Assembly: GCA_945486445.1 (NCBI GenBank)
Contig: CALYTD010000086.1
Span: 1-5,685 of the forward strand
Direction of reading: 5' to 3'
Length of the DNA: 5,685 nt
Source of the DNA: an uncultured Prevotellaceae bacterium
Lineage (GTDB): Bacteria; Bacteroidota; Bacteroidia; Bacteroidales; Bacteroidaceae
The notes below the pieces were generated by a model. That model was not told where the DNA came from, searched no databases, and worked only from the letters and a program-made list of their open reading frames with translations. The translations under genes were made by a program, and so were the position numbers. Below, piece after piece: positions 1 through 5,685 of this stretch (the stretch's first letter is position 1; the number at the start of each line of letters is the position of its first letter).

Positions 1-12
1 TTCTTGAGACTT

Positions 13-57
13 ATATTGTAATGTTTTGACTATATAGACATTACACCTCTACAATAT
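13..57. repeat. Nested inverted repeats upstream of the nrdD promoter
   Basis: Two overlapping perfect inverted repeats lie here. ATATTGTA at 13-20 pairs with TACAATAT at 50-57, and TGTAATGT at 17-24 pairs with ACATTACA at 38-45. An eight-base palindrome, CTATATAG, sits between them at 30-37. All six reading frames close quickly through bases 1-60, so this is not coding, apart from at most a few codons of an upstream gene's tail. The block lies about 40 bases upstream of the predicted -33 element. It could hold operator sites for a dimeric regulator or be the end of an upstream transcription unit. No T-run follows, which argues against a simple terminator. The repeats are seen directly; any function is inferred. 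Confidence 0.45.
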
Positions 58-60
58 CAC

Positions 61-97
61 TTTTGGCACAAATTCATAATGTTTTTTTATGCCAAAA
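61..97. repeat. 8-bp inverted repeat abutting the -33 element
   Basis: TTTTGGCA at 61-68 is perfectly complementary to TGCCAAAA at 90-97. The spacer is 21 bases and contains a run of seven T at 82-88. After one mismatch, three further A-T pairs can form inward (70-72 with 86-88). The right arm ends two bases before the predicted -33 TTTG. It could be an operator where a bound protein would affect RNA polymerase, or a weak terminator of something to the left. The pairing is seen; the role is not determined. Confidence 0.4.
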
Positions 98-99
98 TA

Positions 100-131
100 T
101 TTGGTGGAACGAAAGATTTATAGTATCTTTG
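100..131 (+). promoter_or_regulatory. Bacteroidetes-type promoter for nrdDG
   Basis: TTTG at 100-103 and TATCTTTG at 124-131 are separated by 20 bases. This matches the known primary-sigma promoter of Bacteroidetes (-33 TTTG, about 19-21 bases, -7 TAnnTTTG) at every fixed position. Transcription should start a few bases after 131, around 136-140, leaving a leader of roughly 95 bases before the nrdD ATG. It is the only good match I found upstream of the four plus-strand genes. Confidence 0.75.
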
Positions 132-170
132 CAATCACAAAAAAAAGATAATAACCTAACCTGTTTCCAC

Positions 171-203
171 TTCAAAAGTTTTCAAAAATAGAAAACTTTT
201 GAA
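171..203 (+). promoter_or_regulatory. Leader hairpin A upstream of nrdD
   Basis: TTCAAAAGTTTTC at 171-183 and GAAAACTTTTGAA at 191-203 form a perfect 13-bp stem with a seven-base loop (AAAAATA). Only three of the 13 pairs are G-C. A-rich sequence follows rather than T-rich, so it is not a conventional terminator. It lies wholly within the predicted 5' leader of nrdD and would form first as RNA is made. Its right arm is shared with hairpin B. Confidence 0.55.
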
Positions 204-226
204 AATCGAAAAAGAAAAAAGTTTTC
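191..226 (+). promoter_or_regulatory. Alternative leader hairpin B next to the nrdD start
   Basis: GAAAACTTTT at 191-200 is perfectly complementary to AAAAGTTTTC at 217-226, giving a 10-bp stem with a 16-base loop. The downstream arm repeats the core of hairpin A's left arm (174-183), so the segment 191-200 can pair with only one of the two at a time. The 217-226 arm lies 7-16 bases before the nrdD ATG, where the ribosome must bind. Pairing B would occlude the site and pairing A would leave it open. A regulatory role is inferred from this geometry alone. Confidence 0.45.
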
Positions 227-232
227 CAAAAA

Positions 233-2338
233 ATGGAGTTAAAGAAGTTTACCATCACCAAGCGTGACGGTTCAAGAGACGAGTTCTCTCTTGACAAAAT
301 TATGAATGCTATAATGAAAGCATTTGACGCAGTAGAGGAGCCCGTGAACGTTTCAAGCATATCCAAGATTATCAGTCACTTGGATATAACAGAGAACGTT
401 ACCGTAGAGGACATACAGAACCAAGTAGAGGTTGCCCTGATGAAGGAAGGTTACTACAAGGTAGCCAAGTGCTTTATGCTTTACAGACAGAGCCACAGCG
501 AGGACAGAGAGACACTTGATAAATTGAACTTTTTGACAGCCTACATGGAAGCAGCCAATGCAGCAACAGGTTCAAAGTTTGATGCAAACGCCAATGTAGA
601 ACACAAAAACATAGCAACTCTCATAGGAGAATTGCCAAAGTCAAACTTTATACGTCTAAACCGTCGTCTGCTGACAGACCGCATAAAGAAAATGTACGGC
701 AAGGAACTCGCCGACAAATACATCGACCTTCTGACACACCACTTTATATATAAGAACGACGAGACATCCATTGCGCCATATTGCGCTTCCATAACAATGT
801 ACCCCTGGCTGATTAACGGTACAACAGGAATAGGCGGAAACTCAAGCGCACCAACAAACCTAAAATCCTTCTGCGGAGGATTTGTCAACATGGTGTTCAT
901 CGTTAGCTCCATGCTCTCTGGTGCATGTGCTACCCCTGAGTTCCTCATGTACCTAAACTATTTTATCGGCAAAGAATATGGCAAGGACTATTGGAAGGAG
1001 ACAGACAAAGTGGTTGACCTTTCACTACGCCAACGTACAATAGACAAAGTAATAACCGACTGCTTTGAACAAATTGTATATTCAATAAACCAACCAACAG
1101 GAGCACGTAATTTCCAAGCCGTATTCTGGAATATAGCATACTACGACAAGTTCTACTTCGAATCACTCTTCGGGAACTTCTACTTCCCCGATGGCTCACA
1201 GCCAGACTGGGAAGGACTATCATGGCTCCAGAAACGCTTTATGAAATGGTTTAACAAAGAACGCACAAAGACAGTCCTCACCTTCCCCGTTGAGACCATG
1301 GCACTACTGGCAGACAACGGAGAATGCCGCGACCCAGAATGGGGAGAATTCACTGCCGAGATGTATGCAGAAGGACACTCCTTCTTCACATACATGAGCG
1401 ACAACGCTGACTCACTGTCTTCATGCTGTCGCCTACGTAACGAGATACAGGACAATGGATTCTCATACACCCTCGGAGCAGGTGGCGTAAGCACAGGATC
1501 AAAGTCTGTACTGACCGTAAACATCAACCGCTGCGTACAATATGCAGTAAACAACGGACGCGACTACAAGGAATTCCTGAGAGAGGTGATAGACCTCTGC
1601 CACAAAGTACAACTGGCTTATAACGAGAACCTCAAAGAACTAAAAGAGCACGGTATGCTGCCACTCTTCGACGCTGGTTACATCAACATGAGTCGCCAAT
1701 ACCTTACAATAGGTGTAAATGGACTCGTGGAAGCAGCAGAATTCATGGGTCTCAAGATTACACCAAATGACAAATACAAAGAGTTTGTACAAGGAATACT
1801 GTCAATCGTAGAAGACCTTAACAAGGCTTACAGAACAAAAGACGTATTGTTCAACTGCGAAATGATTCCCGCAGAGAACGTTGGTGTGAAACATGCAAAG
1901 TGGGACAGAGAAGACGGATACTTCGTACCACGTGACTGTTACAACTCATACTTCTACATTGTGGAAGACCAGTCCATGAACATAATGGACAAATTTAAGT
2001 TACACGGTGCACCATACATTGAACACCTAACAGGAGGCTCCGCACTGCACATGAACCTTGAGGAGCACCTGTCAAAGGAACAATACAAGCAGTTGCTGAA
2101 AGTTGCAGCACAGGAAGGTTGTAACTACTTCACATTCAACATCCCAAACACCATCTGTAACAACTGCGGACATATAGACAAGCGTTACTTGCAGGAGTGT
2201 CCCGCCTGTCATTCTACAAATGTTGACTACATGACACGAATCATCGGCTACCTCAAACGCGTAAGCAACTTCTCACAAGCACGCCAGAAGGAAGCAGGAA
2301 GGCGTTTCTATGCAGGTTCAGACAAATTGGTAGGTTAA
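233..2338 (+). CDS. nrdD: Anaerobic (class III) ribonucleoside-triphosphate reductase
   Basis: This cytoplasmic glycyl-radical enzyme reduces ribonucleoside triphosphates to deoxyribonucleotides without oxygen. The 701-residue length is close to the 712 of the E. coli enzyme. Residues about 3-92 are an ATP-cone allosteric domain (KRDG at 10-13) that senses ATP/dATP. The catalytic barrel follows, with C184 in APYCAS a candidate for the first conserved cysteine and the pair C398-C399 in SSCCRL for the thiyl-radical position. Near the C-terminus C642, C645, C656 and C659 form the zinc site, and G672 in IIGYL is the predicted glycyl-radical residue. The adjacent cysteines recall the thioredoxin-dependent subgroup (N. 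bacilliformis and T. maritima type) rather than the formate-dependent E. coli/T4 type; this is inferred from memory of those families. The ATG at 233 begins exactly at the ATP cone. It is preceded by A-rich sequence without a Shine-Dalgarno site. nrdG follows after four bases. Confidence 0.97.
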   Translation: MELKKFTITKRDGSRDEFSLDKIMNAIMKAFDAVEEPVNVSSISKIISHLDITENVTVEDIQNQVEVALMKEGYYKVAKCFMLYRQSHSEDRETLDKLNFLTAYMEAANAATGSKFDANANVEHKNIATLIGELPKSNFIRLNRRLLTDRIKKMYGKELADKYIDLLTHHFIYKNDETSIAPYCASITMYPWLINGTTGIGGNSSAPTNLKSFCGGFVNMVFIVSSMLSGACATPEFLMYLNYFIGKEYGKDYWKETDKVVDLSLRQRTIDKVITDCFEQIVYSINQPTGARNFQAVFWNIAYYDKFYFESLFGNFYFPDGSQPDWEGLSWLQKRFMKWFNKERTKTVLTFPVETMALLADNGECRDPEWGEFTAEMYAEGHSFFTYMSDNADSLSSCCRLRNEIQDNGFSYTLGAGGVSTGSKSVLTVNINRCVQYAVNNGRDYKEFLREVIDLCHKVQLAYNENLKELKEHGMLPLFDAGYINMSRQYLTIGVNGLVEAAEFMGLKITPNDKYKEFVQGILSIVEDLNKAYRTKDVLFNCEMIPAENVGVKHAKWDREDGYFVPRDCYNSYFYIVEDQSMNIMDKFKLHGAPYIEHLTGGSALHMNLEEHLSKEQYKQLLKVAAQEGCNYFTFNIPNTICNNCGHIDKRYLQECPACHSTNVDYMTRIIGYLKRVSNFSQARQKEAGRRFYAGSDKLVG

Positions 2339-2342
2339 AAGC

Positions 2343-2810
2343 ATGAAATATGTAAATACGGGCGTGGTCTTTCAGGAAATACCTGATGAGGTCACGCTCT
2401 CTATAAATATATCCAACTGCCCTTGCCACTGTAAAGGTTGCCATAGCGAATACCTATGGGAAGACATAGGAGAACAACTAACGGCAATGGCGCTTAACCA
2501 GATGATTAAAGACTATGGCGCGGACATCACATGCATCTGCTTCATGGGAGGTGACGGTGACACCGCAACAGTAAACAGTCTGGCACAGTGGATGAGAATG
2601 GCACACCCAGAGATACATATAGGTTGGTACTCGGGAAGAGCAAACCTGGCAAAAGAGATAGACATAAACAACTTTGACTATATAAAACTTGGACCATATA
2701 TAGAAACAAAGGGTGGACTAAACAAGAAAACAACCAACCAGAGACTATACAAAATTACGAACGGCAGCATGACCGACATAACAAGTAAGTTCTGGAAAAA
2801 GAAAAAATAA
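2343..2810 (+). CDS. nrdG: Anaerobic ribonucleotide reductase activating protein (radical SAM)
   Basis: This is the activase that uses a 4Fe-4S cluster and S-adenosylmethionine to generate the glycyl radical on NrdD. Its 155 residues match the short NrdG family (E. coli 154). The radical-SAM cluster motif CxxxCxxC is C26, C30 and C33 within NCPCHCKGCH, with an additional cysteine at 28. FMGGDGD at 67-73 is the glycine-rich segment expected to contact SAM, and TNQRLY at 131-136 is typical of NrdG C-termini. The protein ends in a lysine-rich tail. The start lies four bases after the nrdD stop, with a weak AGG about eight bases upstream inside nrdD. This spacing supports co-transcription and probably coupled translation, as expected for a protein that works directly on NrdD. 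The stop codon directly abuts the kdsA ATG. Confidence 0.96.
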   Translation: MKYVNTGVVFQEIPDEVTLSINISNCPCHCKGCHSEYLWEDIGEQLTAMALNQMIKDYGADITCICFMGGDGDTATVNSLAQWMRMAHPEIHIGWYSGRANLAKEIDINNFDYIKLGPYIETKGGLNKKTTNQRLYKITNGSMTDITSKFWKKKK

Positions 2811-3608
2811 ATGGAGAAAACTATATTCATTGCCGGACCATGCGTGATAGAGTCAGCAGAACTGCTTGACGAAATCGCCAAGAAGATAGTTGAGATAAAC
2901 CAACAGCACAGTATAGACATCATATTCAAAGCCTCCTTTGACAAGGCAAACAGAACAAGCCTTACCTCTTTCCGCGGTCCAGGAATGGAGAAAGGCTTAC
3001 AGATGCTTGCAGACATCAAAGCAAAGTATGGTCTTAAATTGCTTACAGACATTCACGAGGCATACCAAGCAGAGCCAGTAAGCGAAGTTGTGGACGTGTT
3101 GCAGATACCCGCCTTCTTGTGTCGGCAGACAGACCTTCTCATCGCCGCAGCAAGAACAGGAAAAACTATCAACATAAAGAAAGCACAGTTCCTATCAGGG
3201 ATTGACATGAGGTTCCCTGTACAGAAAGTGCTTGACACCATCTCCAATGAGAATATAGCACAACCTAATGGCCGTAAAGCAACGGATAACGTATGGCTCA
3301 CAGAACGCGGAAACTGCTTTGGATATAATAACCTTGTAGTAGATTTCCGCAATATCCCAGACATGAAAGAAATCACGCCACACGTAATAATGGACTGCAC
3401 ACACAGTGTACAACGACCTGGTGGCGGCAATGGTTGTACATCTGGCGACCGTCGTTTCGTGCCAGCAATGGCAATGGCAGCAAAGGCTTTTGGCGCAAAC
3501 GGTTTCTTCTTTGAAATACATCCCGACCCAGACAACGCCAAGTCAGATGGTCCCAACATGCTACGATTAGAAGAATTCGCACCTCTTGTGGAAAAACTCA
3601 TCCACTGA
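2811..3608 (+). CDS. kdsA: 3-deoxy-D-manno-octulosonate 8-phosphate synthase, metal-dependent type
   Basis: Condenses phosphoenolpyruvate with arabinose-5-phosphate to give KDO-8-phosphate, the committed step toward the KDO of lipopolysaccharide. It is a cytoplasmic TIM-barrel protein of 265 residues. FKASFDKANRTS at 39-50 is the conserved substrate-binding segment and CRQTDLL at 104-110 and GYNNLVVDFR at 171-180 are further family signatures. C11 in AGPCVIES, H198, E235 and D246 correspond to the metal ligands C11, H185, E222 and D233 of the Aquifex aeolicus enzyme. The H-E and E-D spacings (37 and 11) are identical, so this is the metal-dependent class and not the E. coli class, which has asparagine at the first position. 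Compared with my memory of the Aquifex sequence, about 13 extra residues lie within 131-158. The ATG directly follows the nrdG TAA, suggesting translational coupling. Its substrate is the product of the next gene. Confidence 0.96.
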   Translation: MEKTIFIAGPCVIESAELLDEIAKKIVEINQQHSIDIIFKASFDKANRTSLTSFRGPGMEKGLQMLADIKAKYGLKLLTDIHEAYQAEPVSEVVDVLQIPAFLCRQTDLLIAAARTGKTINIKKAQFLSGIDMRFPVQKVLDTISNENIAQPNGRKATDNVWLTERGNCFGYNNLVVDFRNIPDMKEITPHVIMDCTHSVQRPGGGNGCTSGDRRFVPAMAMAAKAFGANGFFFEIHPDPDNAKSDGPNMLRLEEFAPLVEKLIH

Positions 3609-3652
3609 TAACTGTAAAACGATACCATATTCTTACAAAACAAAGATACACA

Positions 3653-4606
3653 TTGAAGAATATTCACAACATAGCTACGCAAGCCTTGAATGATGAAGCA
3701 CAGGCAATACTAGCACTCATACCACAGCTTGACGAACAATTTGAGAAAGCAGTAGAACTGATGTTACACTGCAAAGGCAAAGTAATAGTCACTGGTGTGG
3801 GTAAAAGCGGCAACATCGGAGCAAAGATTGCAGCCACATTGTCAAGTACAGGCACGCCCGCCGTGTTCGTAAACCCTTTGGACGTATATCATGGCGACCT
3901 CGGAGTGATAACAGAAGAAGATGTAGTGCTTGCTATTTCTAACAGCGGACAAACAGATGAACTGTTAAGATTCATACCTATGATACTGCACATGAACGCA
4001 CCTATCATAGGCATGAGCGGCAATTCTCTGTCCCTACTGGCAAAGTATTCCACCTGCCACATAAACGTAAAGGTAGAGAAGGAGGCCTGTCCACTAAACC
4101 TCGCACCGACAAGCAGCACCACGGCCGAACTAGCAATGGGAGATGCACTGGCAATAGCACTGATGGAACTACGCAACTTCCAACCACGTGACTTTGCGCA
4201 ATTCCACCCTGGAGGAGAACTTGGCAAGAGACTACTCACTACAGCAGCAGACGTAATGCGCACCAATGACCTGCCTATTATCCCTCAATCCATGCACCTT
4301 GGCGATGCTATCATAAAGGTCAGCGCAGGAAAACTCGGACTGGGGATTTCGCTAAATGACGATAATACTGTTGCAGGACTTATTACCGATGGTGACATAC
4401 GACGGGCTATGGAACGATGGCAAGCCGCTTTCTTTGACCATACAGTGTCAGACATAATGACCGTAACACCTAAATGTGTGTTGCCAACAACAAAGATATC
4501 AGAGATTCTCTCTATAATGAACAAAAACAAGATACACACTGTTCTTGTGGTTGATAGCGACAAACACCTTATCGGAGTAGTGGACCATTACTCATGTATG
4601 ATATAA
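3653..4606 (+). CDS. kdsD: Arabinose-5-phosphate isomerase (SIS plus two CBS domains)
   Basis: Interconverts ribulose-5-phosphate and arabinose-5-phosphate, supplying KdsA with its sugar substrate; also named kpsF in capsule contexts. The 317 residues comprise a SIS sugar-isomerase domain (about 30-190) and two CBS domains (about 200-256 and 264-317). TGVGKSG at 47-53, SNSGQTDE at 96-103 and FHPGGELG at 184-191 are the isomerase signatures. K51, H80, E103 and H185 match the E. coli KdsD active-site residues K59, H88, E111 and H193, all with a constant offset of eight. The start is TTG at 3653. No in-frame ATG lies between the kdsA stop and this codon, and the N-terminus aligns with Bacteroidales relatives as I remember them. 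The 44-base gap after kdsA has no evident promoter or terminator, so it probably belongs to the same transcript. It ends just before the stem-loop at 4629. Confidence 0.94.
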   Translation: MKNIHNIATQALNDEAQAILALIPQLDEQFEKAVELMLHCKGKVIVTGVGKSGNIGAKIAATLSSTGTPAVFVNPLDVYHGDLGVITEEDVVLAISNSGQTDELLRFIPMILHMNAPIIGMSGNSLSLLAKYSTCHINVKVEKEACPLNLAPTSSTTAELAMGDALAIALMELRNFQPRDFAQFHPGGELGKRLLTTAADVMRTNDLPIIPQSMHLGDAIIKVSAGKLGLGISLNDDNTVAGLITDGDIRRAMERWQAAFFDHTVSDIMTVTPKCVLPTTKISEILSIMNKNKIHTVLVVDSDKHLIGVVDHYSCMI

Positions 4607-4628
4607 ACGTATAAAGGATTCATATAGA

Positions 4629-4682
4629 AGAAGGGTGAAAGGAGAGCCTCACATTGTAGGCATTATATCCTTTCACCCTTCT
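4629..4682. terminator. Bidirectional terminator between convergent genes
   Basis: AGAAGGGTGAAAGGA at 4629-4643 and TCCTTTCACCCTTCT at 4668-4682 form a perfect 15-bp stem. The 24-base loop contains a further four-base pairing, GCCT at 4646-4649 with AGGC at 4658-4661. The stem begins 22 bases after the kdsD stop and lies 28 bases beyond the stop of the minus-strand hydrolase gene, the normal place for a shared terminator. The T-tract is poor on both sides (ATCTTTTA on the plus strand), so termination may rely mainly on the long stem. Confidence 0.75.
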
Positions 4683-4710
4683 ATCTTTTACCTCTTATCC
4701 GTCACCTCCG

Positions 4711-5685
4711 TCACTCTGACAACTGATACAGGCGTACGGAAGAGTTAAGACCTGATGGCATTGGTGTCCAATTGTCGTATTTGGTCTTCTTATATTTAAT
4801 GTCAACAACATTTATCTCCTCAAACTTGCGCCACTCAACTCCCTTTCTGTCAAGGTCTGCTATGCGGTTAGCCGGCAGATTGGTAACTTCAATGCGGATG
4901 TCGTTGTCACCTTCATTAAGCACCGTGCCGTCAAACTTCAATACATAAGGTACACTCCATGCACAACCGACATACTGACCATTTATATATACACGGGCAC
5001 TCTCACGCACATCTCCGAGATTAATCTCCCACTCCCCTTGCAGTTTCTTTGGTGCCACTTTTTTGCCTTTTCTGGTCACCTTGGGAACATTGCCTATACG
5101 GAATGTAGTCTCATACACACCCGTTCCCATCGTCACCTTGGCAGAATCATTGTCAAGTGTCTCCCAAGTCTGCAACTTGTCAATATCGAATGTGGCGTTT
5201 ACCTTCGGAGCCTCTTCTATAAATGACAGTCTCCAACCGCTGTTTATATCAACCGCCGTGCCTTCTTTCTCGCGGGTAAGACGCTTTGTGACTAACTGCA
5301 ACACCTGTTCTGGCAACTGACCTGTTGCCAAAAACATAGACTCACCGGAACGCAACGTTATGCGAACACCATTCTCATTACTCTCGGCTTTATAATATGT
5401 CCCATTCAATGGATTGCTCCAAAACAGATCCTTTGCATCCACTGCCAGTTTAACATAACTGTCAACGTCGTTAGGAGTGAGGTTGGCAATAAAGTAACCA
5501 TATTCCCCATCCTTCTTACGCCGTATCATTTTCAGCCCCAACTTGGTCTTCATCTCCTCTGGCTTGGCGACTTTTGCCAAAGCCTCAACATCGTTACCAT
5601 AAATAACACTTACCCCGTTGGCTTTCAATTTCTCTATATGTGCTTTCACCTCATCCGTCAATGTACTGCCTGAGGGTATCAAGAG
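4711..5685 (-). CDS. C-terminal part of a large glycoside hydrolase, probably GH106 alpha-L-rhamnosidase
   Basis: This reading frame is open to the window edge, so the gene starts to the right and only about 324 C-terminal residues are visible. The apparent start at 5682 is an internal TTG. Counting from that codon, residues 1-120 look like the end of a GH106-like catalytic region: IRRKKDGEYGYFIANL (53-68) and FWSNPLNG (87-94) resemble the HRR...YF..N and LWDPxTG signatures I associate with the family. Residues about 149-323 form a galactose-binding-like beta-sandwich of the GH2 sugar-binding type, with SGW, NLGDVRESARVYINGQYVG (221-239), EGDND and NLPANRI, ending in PSGL...VRLY. A lysine-rich loop (about 201-213) interrupts the sandwich. 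Such enzymes usually cleave rhamnose from plant polysaccharides and are exported in Bacteroidetes; the signal peptide would lie outside the window. A GH2 or other large glycosidase is the main alternative. Catalytic residues cannot be seen. Confidence 0.8.
   Translation of the reverse strand, partial: LLIPSGSTLTDEVKAHIEKLKANGVSVIYGNDVEALAKVAKPEEMKTKLGLKMIRRKKDGEYGYFIANLTPNDVDSYVKLAVDAKDLFWSNPLNGTYYKAESNENGVRITLRSGESMFLATGQLPEQVLQLVTKRLTREKEGTAVDINSGWRLSFIEEAPKVNATFDIDKLQTWETLDNDSAKVTMGTGVYETTFRIGNVPKVTRKGKKVAPKKLQGEWEINLGDVRESARVYINGQYVGCAWSVPYVLKFDGTVLNEGDNDIRIEVTNLPANRIADLDRKGVEWRKFEEINVVDIKYKKTKYDNWTPMPSGLNSSVRLYQLSE

Noticed and set aside
171..203. Hairpin A as an intrinsic terminator
   Set aside because: The stem is A/T-rich and followed by A-rich rather than T-rich sequence on the plus strand, with no T-run on the minus strand either. 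It also sits downstream of the promoter in the leader.
174..226. The three AAAAGTTTTC-type copies as a CRISPR array or mobile-element end
   Set aside because: The units are only ten bases, alternate in orientation, are separated by unequal short spacers, and have no transposase or target duplication nearby.
541..948. A 135-codon minus-strand open frame inside nrdD
   Set aside because: It is antisense to the conserved NrdD core, its translation resembles no known family, and such frames are expected by chance opposite long genes.
3609..3652. A separate promoter for kdsD in the kdsA-kdsD gap
   Set aside because: No TAnnTTTG with an upstream TTTG at suitable spacing is present in or just before the gap, so co-transcription is the simpler reading.
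3053..3682. A 209-codon open frame on the minus strand across kdsA and the start of kdsD
   Set aside because: It lies opposite well-conserved kdsA coding sequence, its translation is rich in Ser/Arg/Cys with no recognisable domain, and no promoter precedes it. It is a shadow of kdsA codon usage.
5038..5320. Two overlapping plus-strand open frames of 62 and 85 codons
   Set aside because: They lie opposite the conserved beta-sandwich of the glycoside hydrolase and have no plausible start region or recognisable protein features.

Overview
The window looks like chromosomal DNA from an anaerobic member of the Bacteroidales, most likely Prevotella or a close relative. Three things point there. The only clear promoter fits the Bacteroidetes consensus (TTTG, then 20 bases, then TAnnTTTG). 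Gene starts are preceded by A-rich sequence rather than strong Shine-Dalgarno sites. The protein sequences, especially KdsD and the truncated glycoside hydrolase, have the character of Prevotella/Bacteroides proteins as I recall them. The genus is an inference; no database search was possible.

Layout. Bases 1-232 are non-coding. They hold two sets of inverted repeats (13-57 and 61-97), a promoter (100-131), and an A/T-rich 5' leader with three related copies of a ten-base word that can form two mutually exclusive hairpins just ahead of the first start codon. Four genes follow on the plus strand, closely packed: nrdD (233-2338), nrdG (2343-2810), kdsA (2811-3608) and kdsD/kpsF (3653-4606). A perfect 15-bp inverted repeat (4629-4682) then sits between kdsD and a gene arriving from the right on the minus strand. 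That gene is the C-terminal part of a large glycoside hydrolase, probably a GH106-type alpha-L-rhamnosidase, cut by the window edge.

How the genes fit together. NrdD and NrdG are the enzyme and its radical-SAM activase for anaerobic ribonucleotide reduction, the oxygen-independent source of DNA precursors. KdsD and KdsA catalyse the first two steps of KDO synthesis for lipopolysaccharide: ribulose-5-phosphate to arabinose-5-phosphate, then condensation with phosphoenolpyruvate to KDO-8-phosphate. The gaps are 4, 0 and 44 bases and no internal promoter is evident, so one transcript may supply both DNA precursor and outer-membrane sugar synthesis. The glycoside hydrolase is separate in strand and function and suggests polysaccharide degradation genes beyond the right edge.

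I see no new enzymatic system here; all five genes belong to known families. The least explained part is the nrdD leader, whose alternative hairpins could act as a translational switch. No RNA genes, CRISPR arrays or mobile elements were seen.
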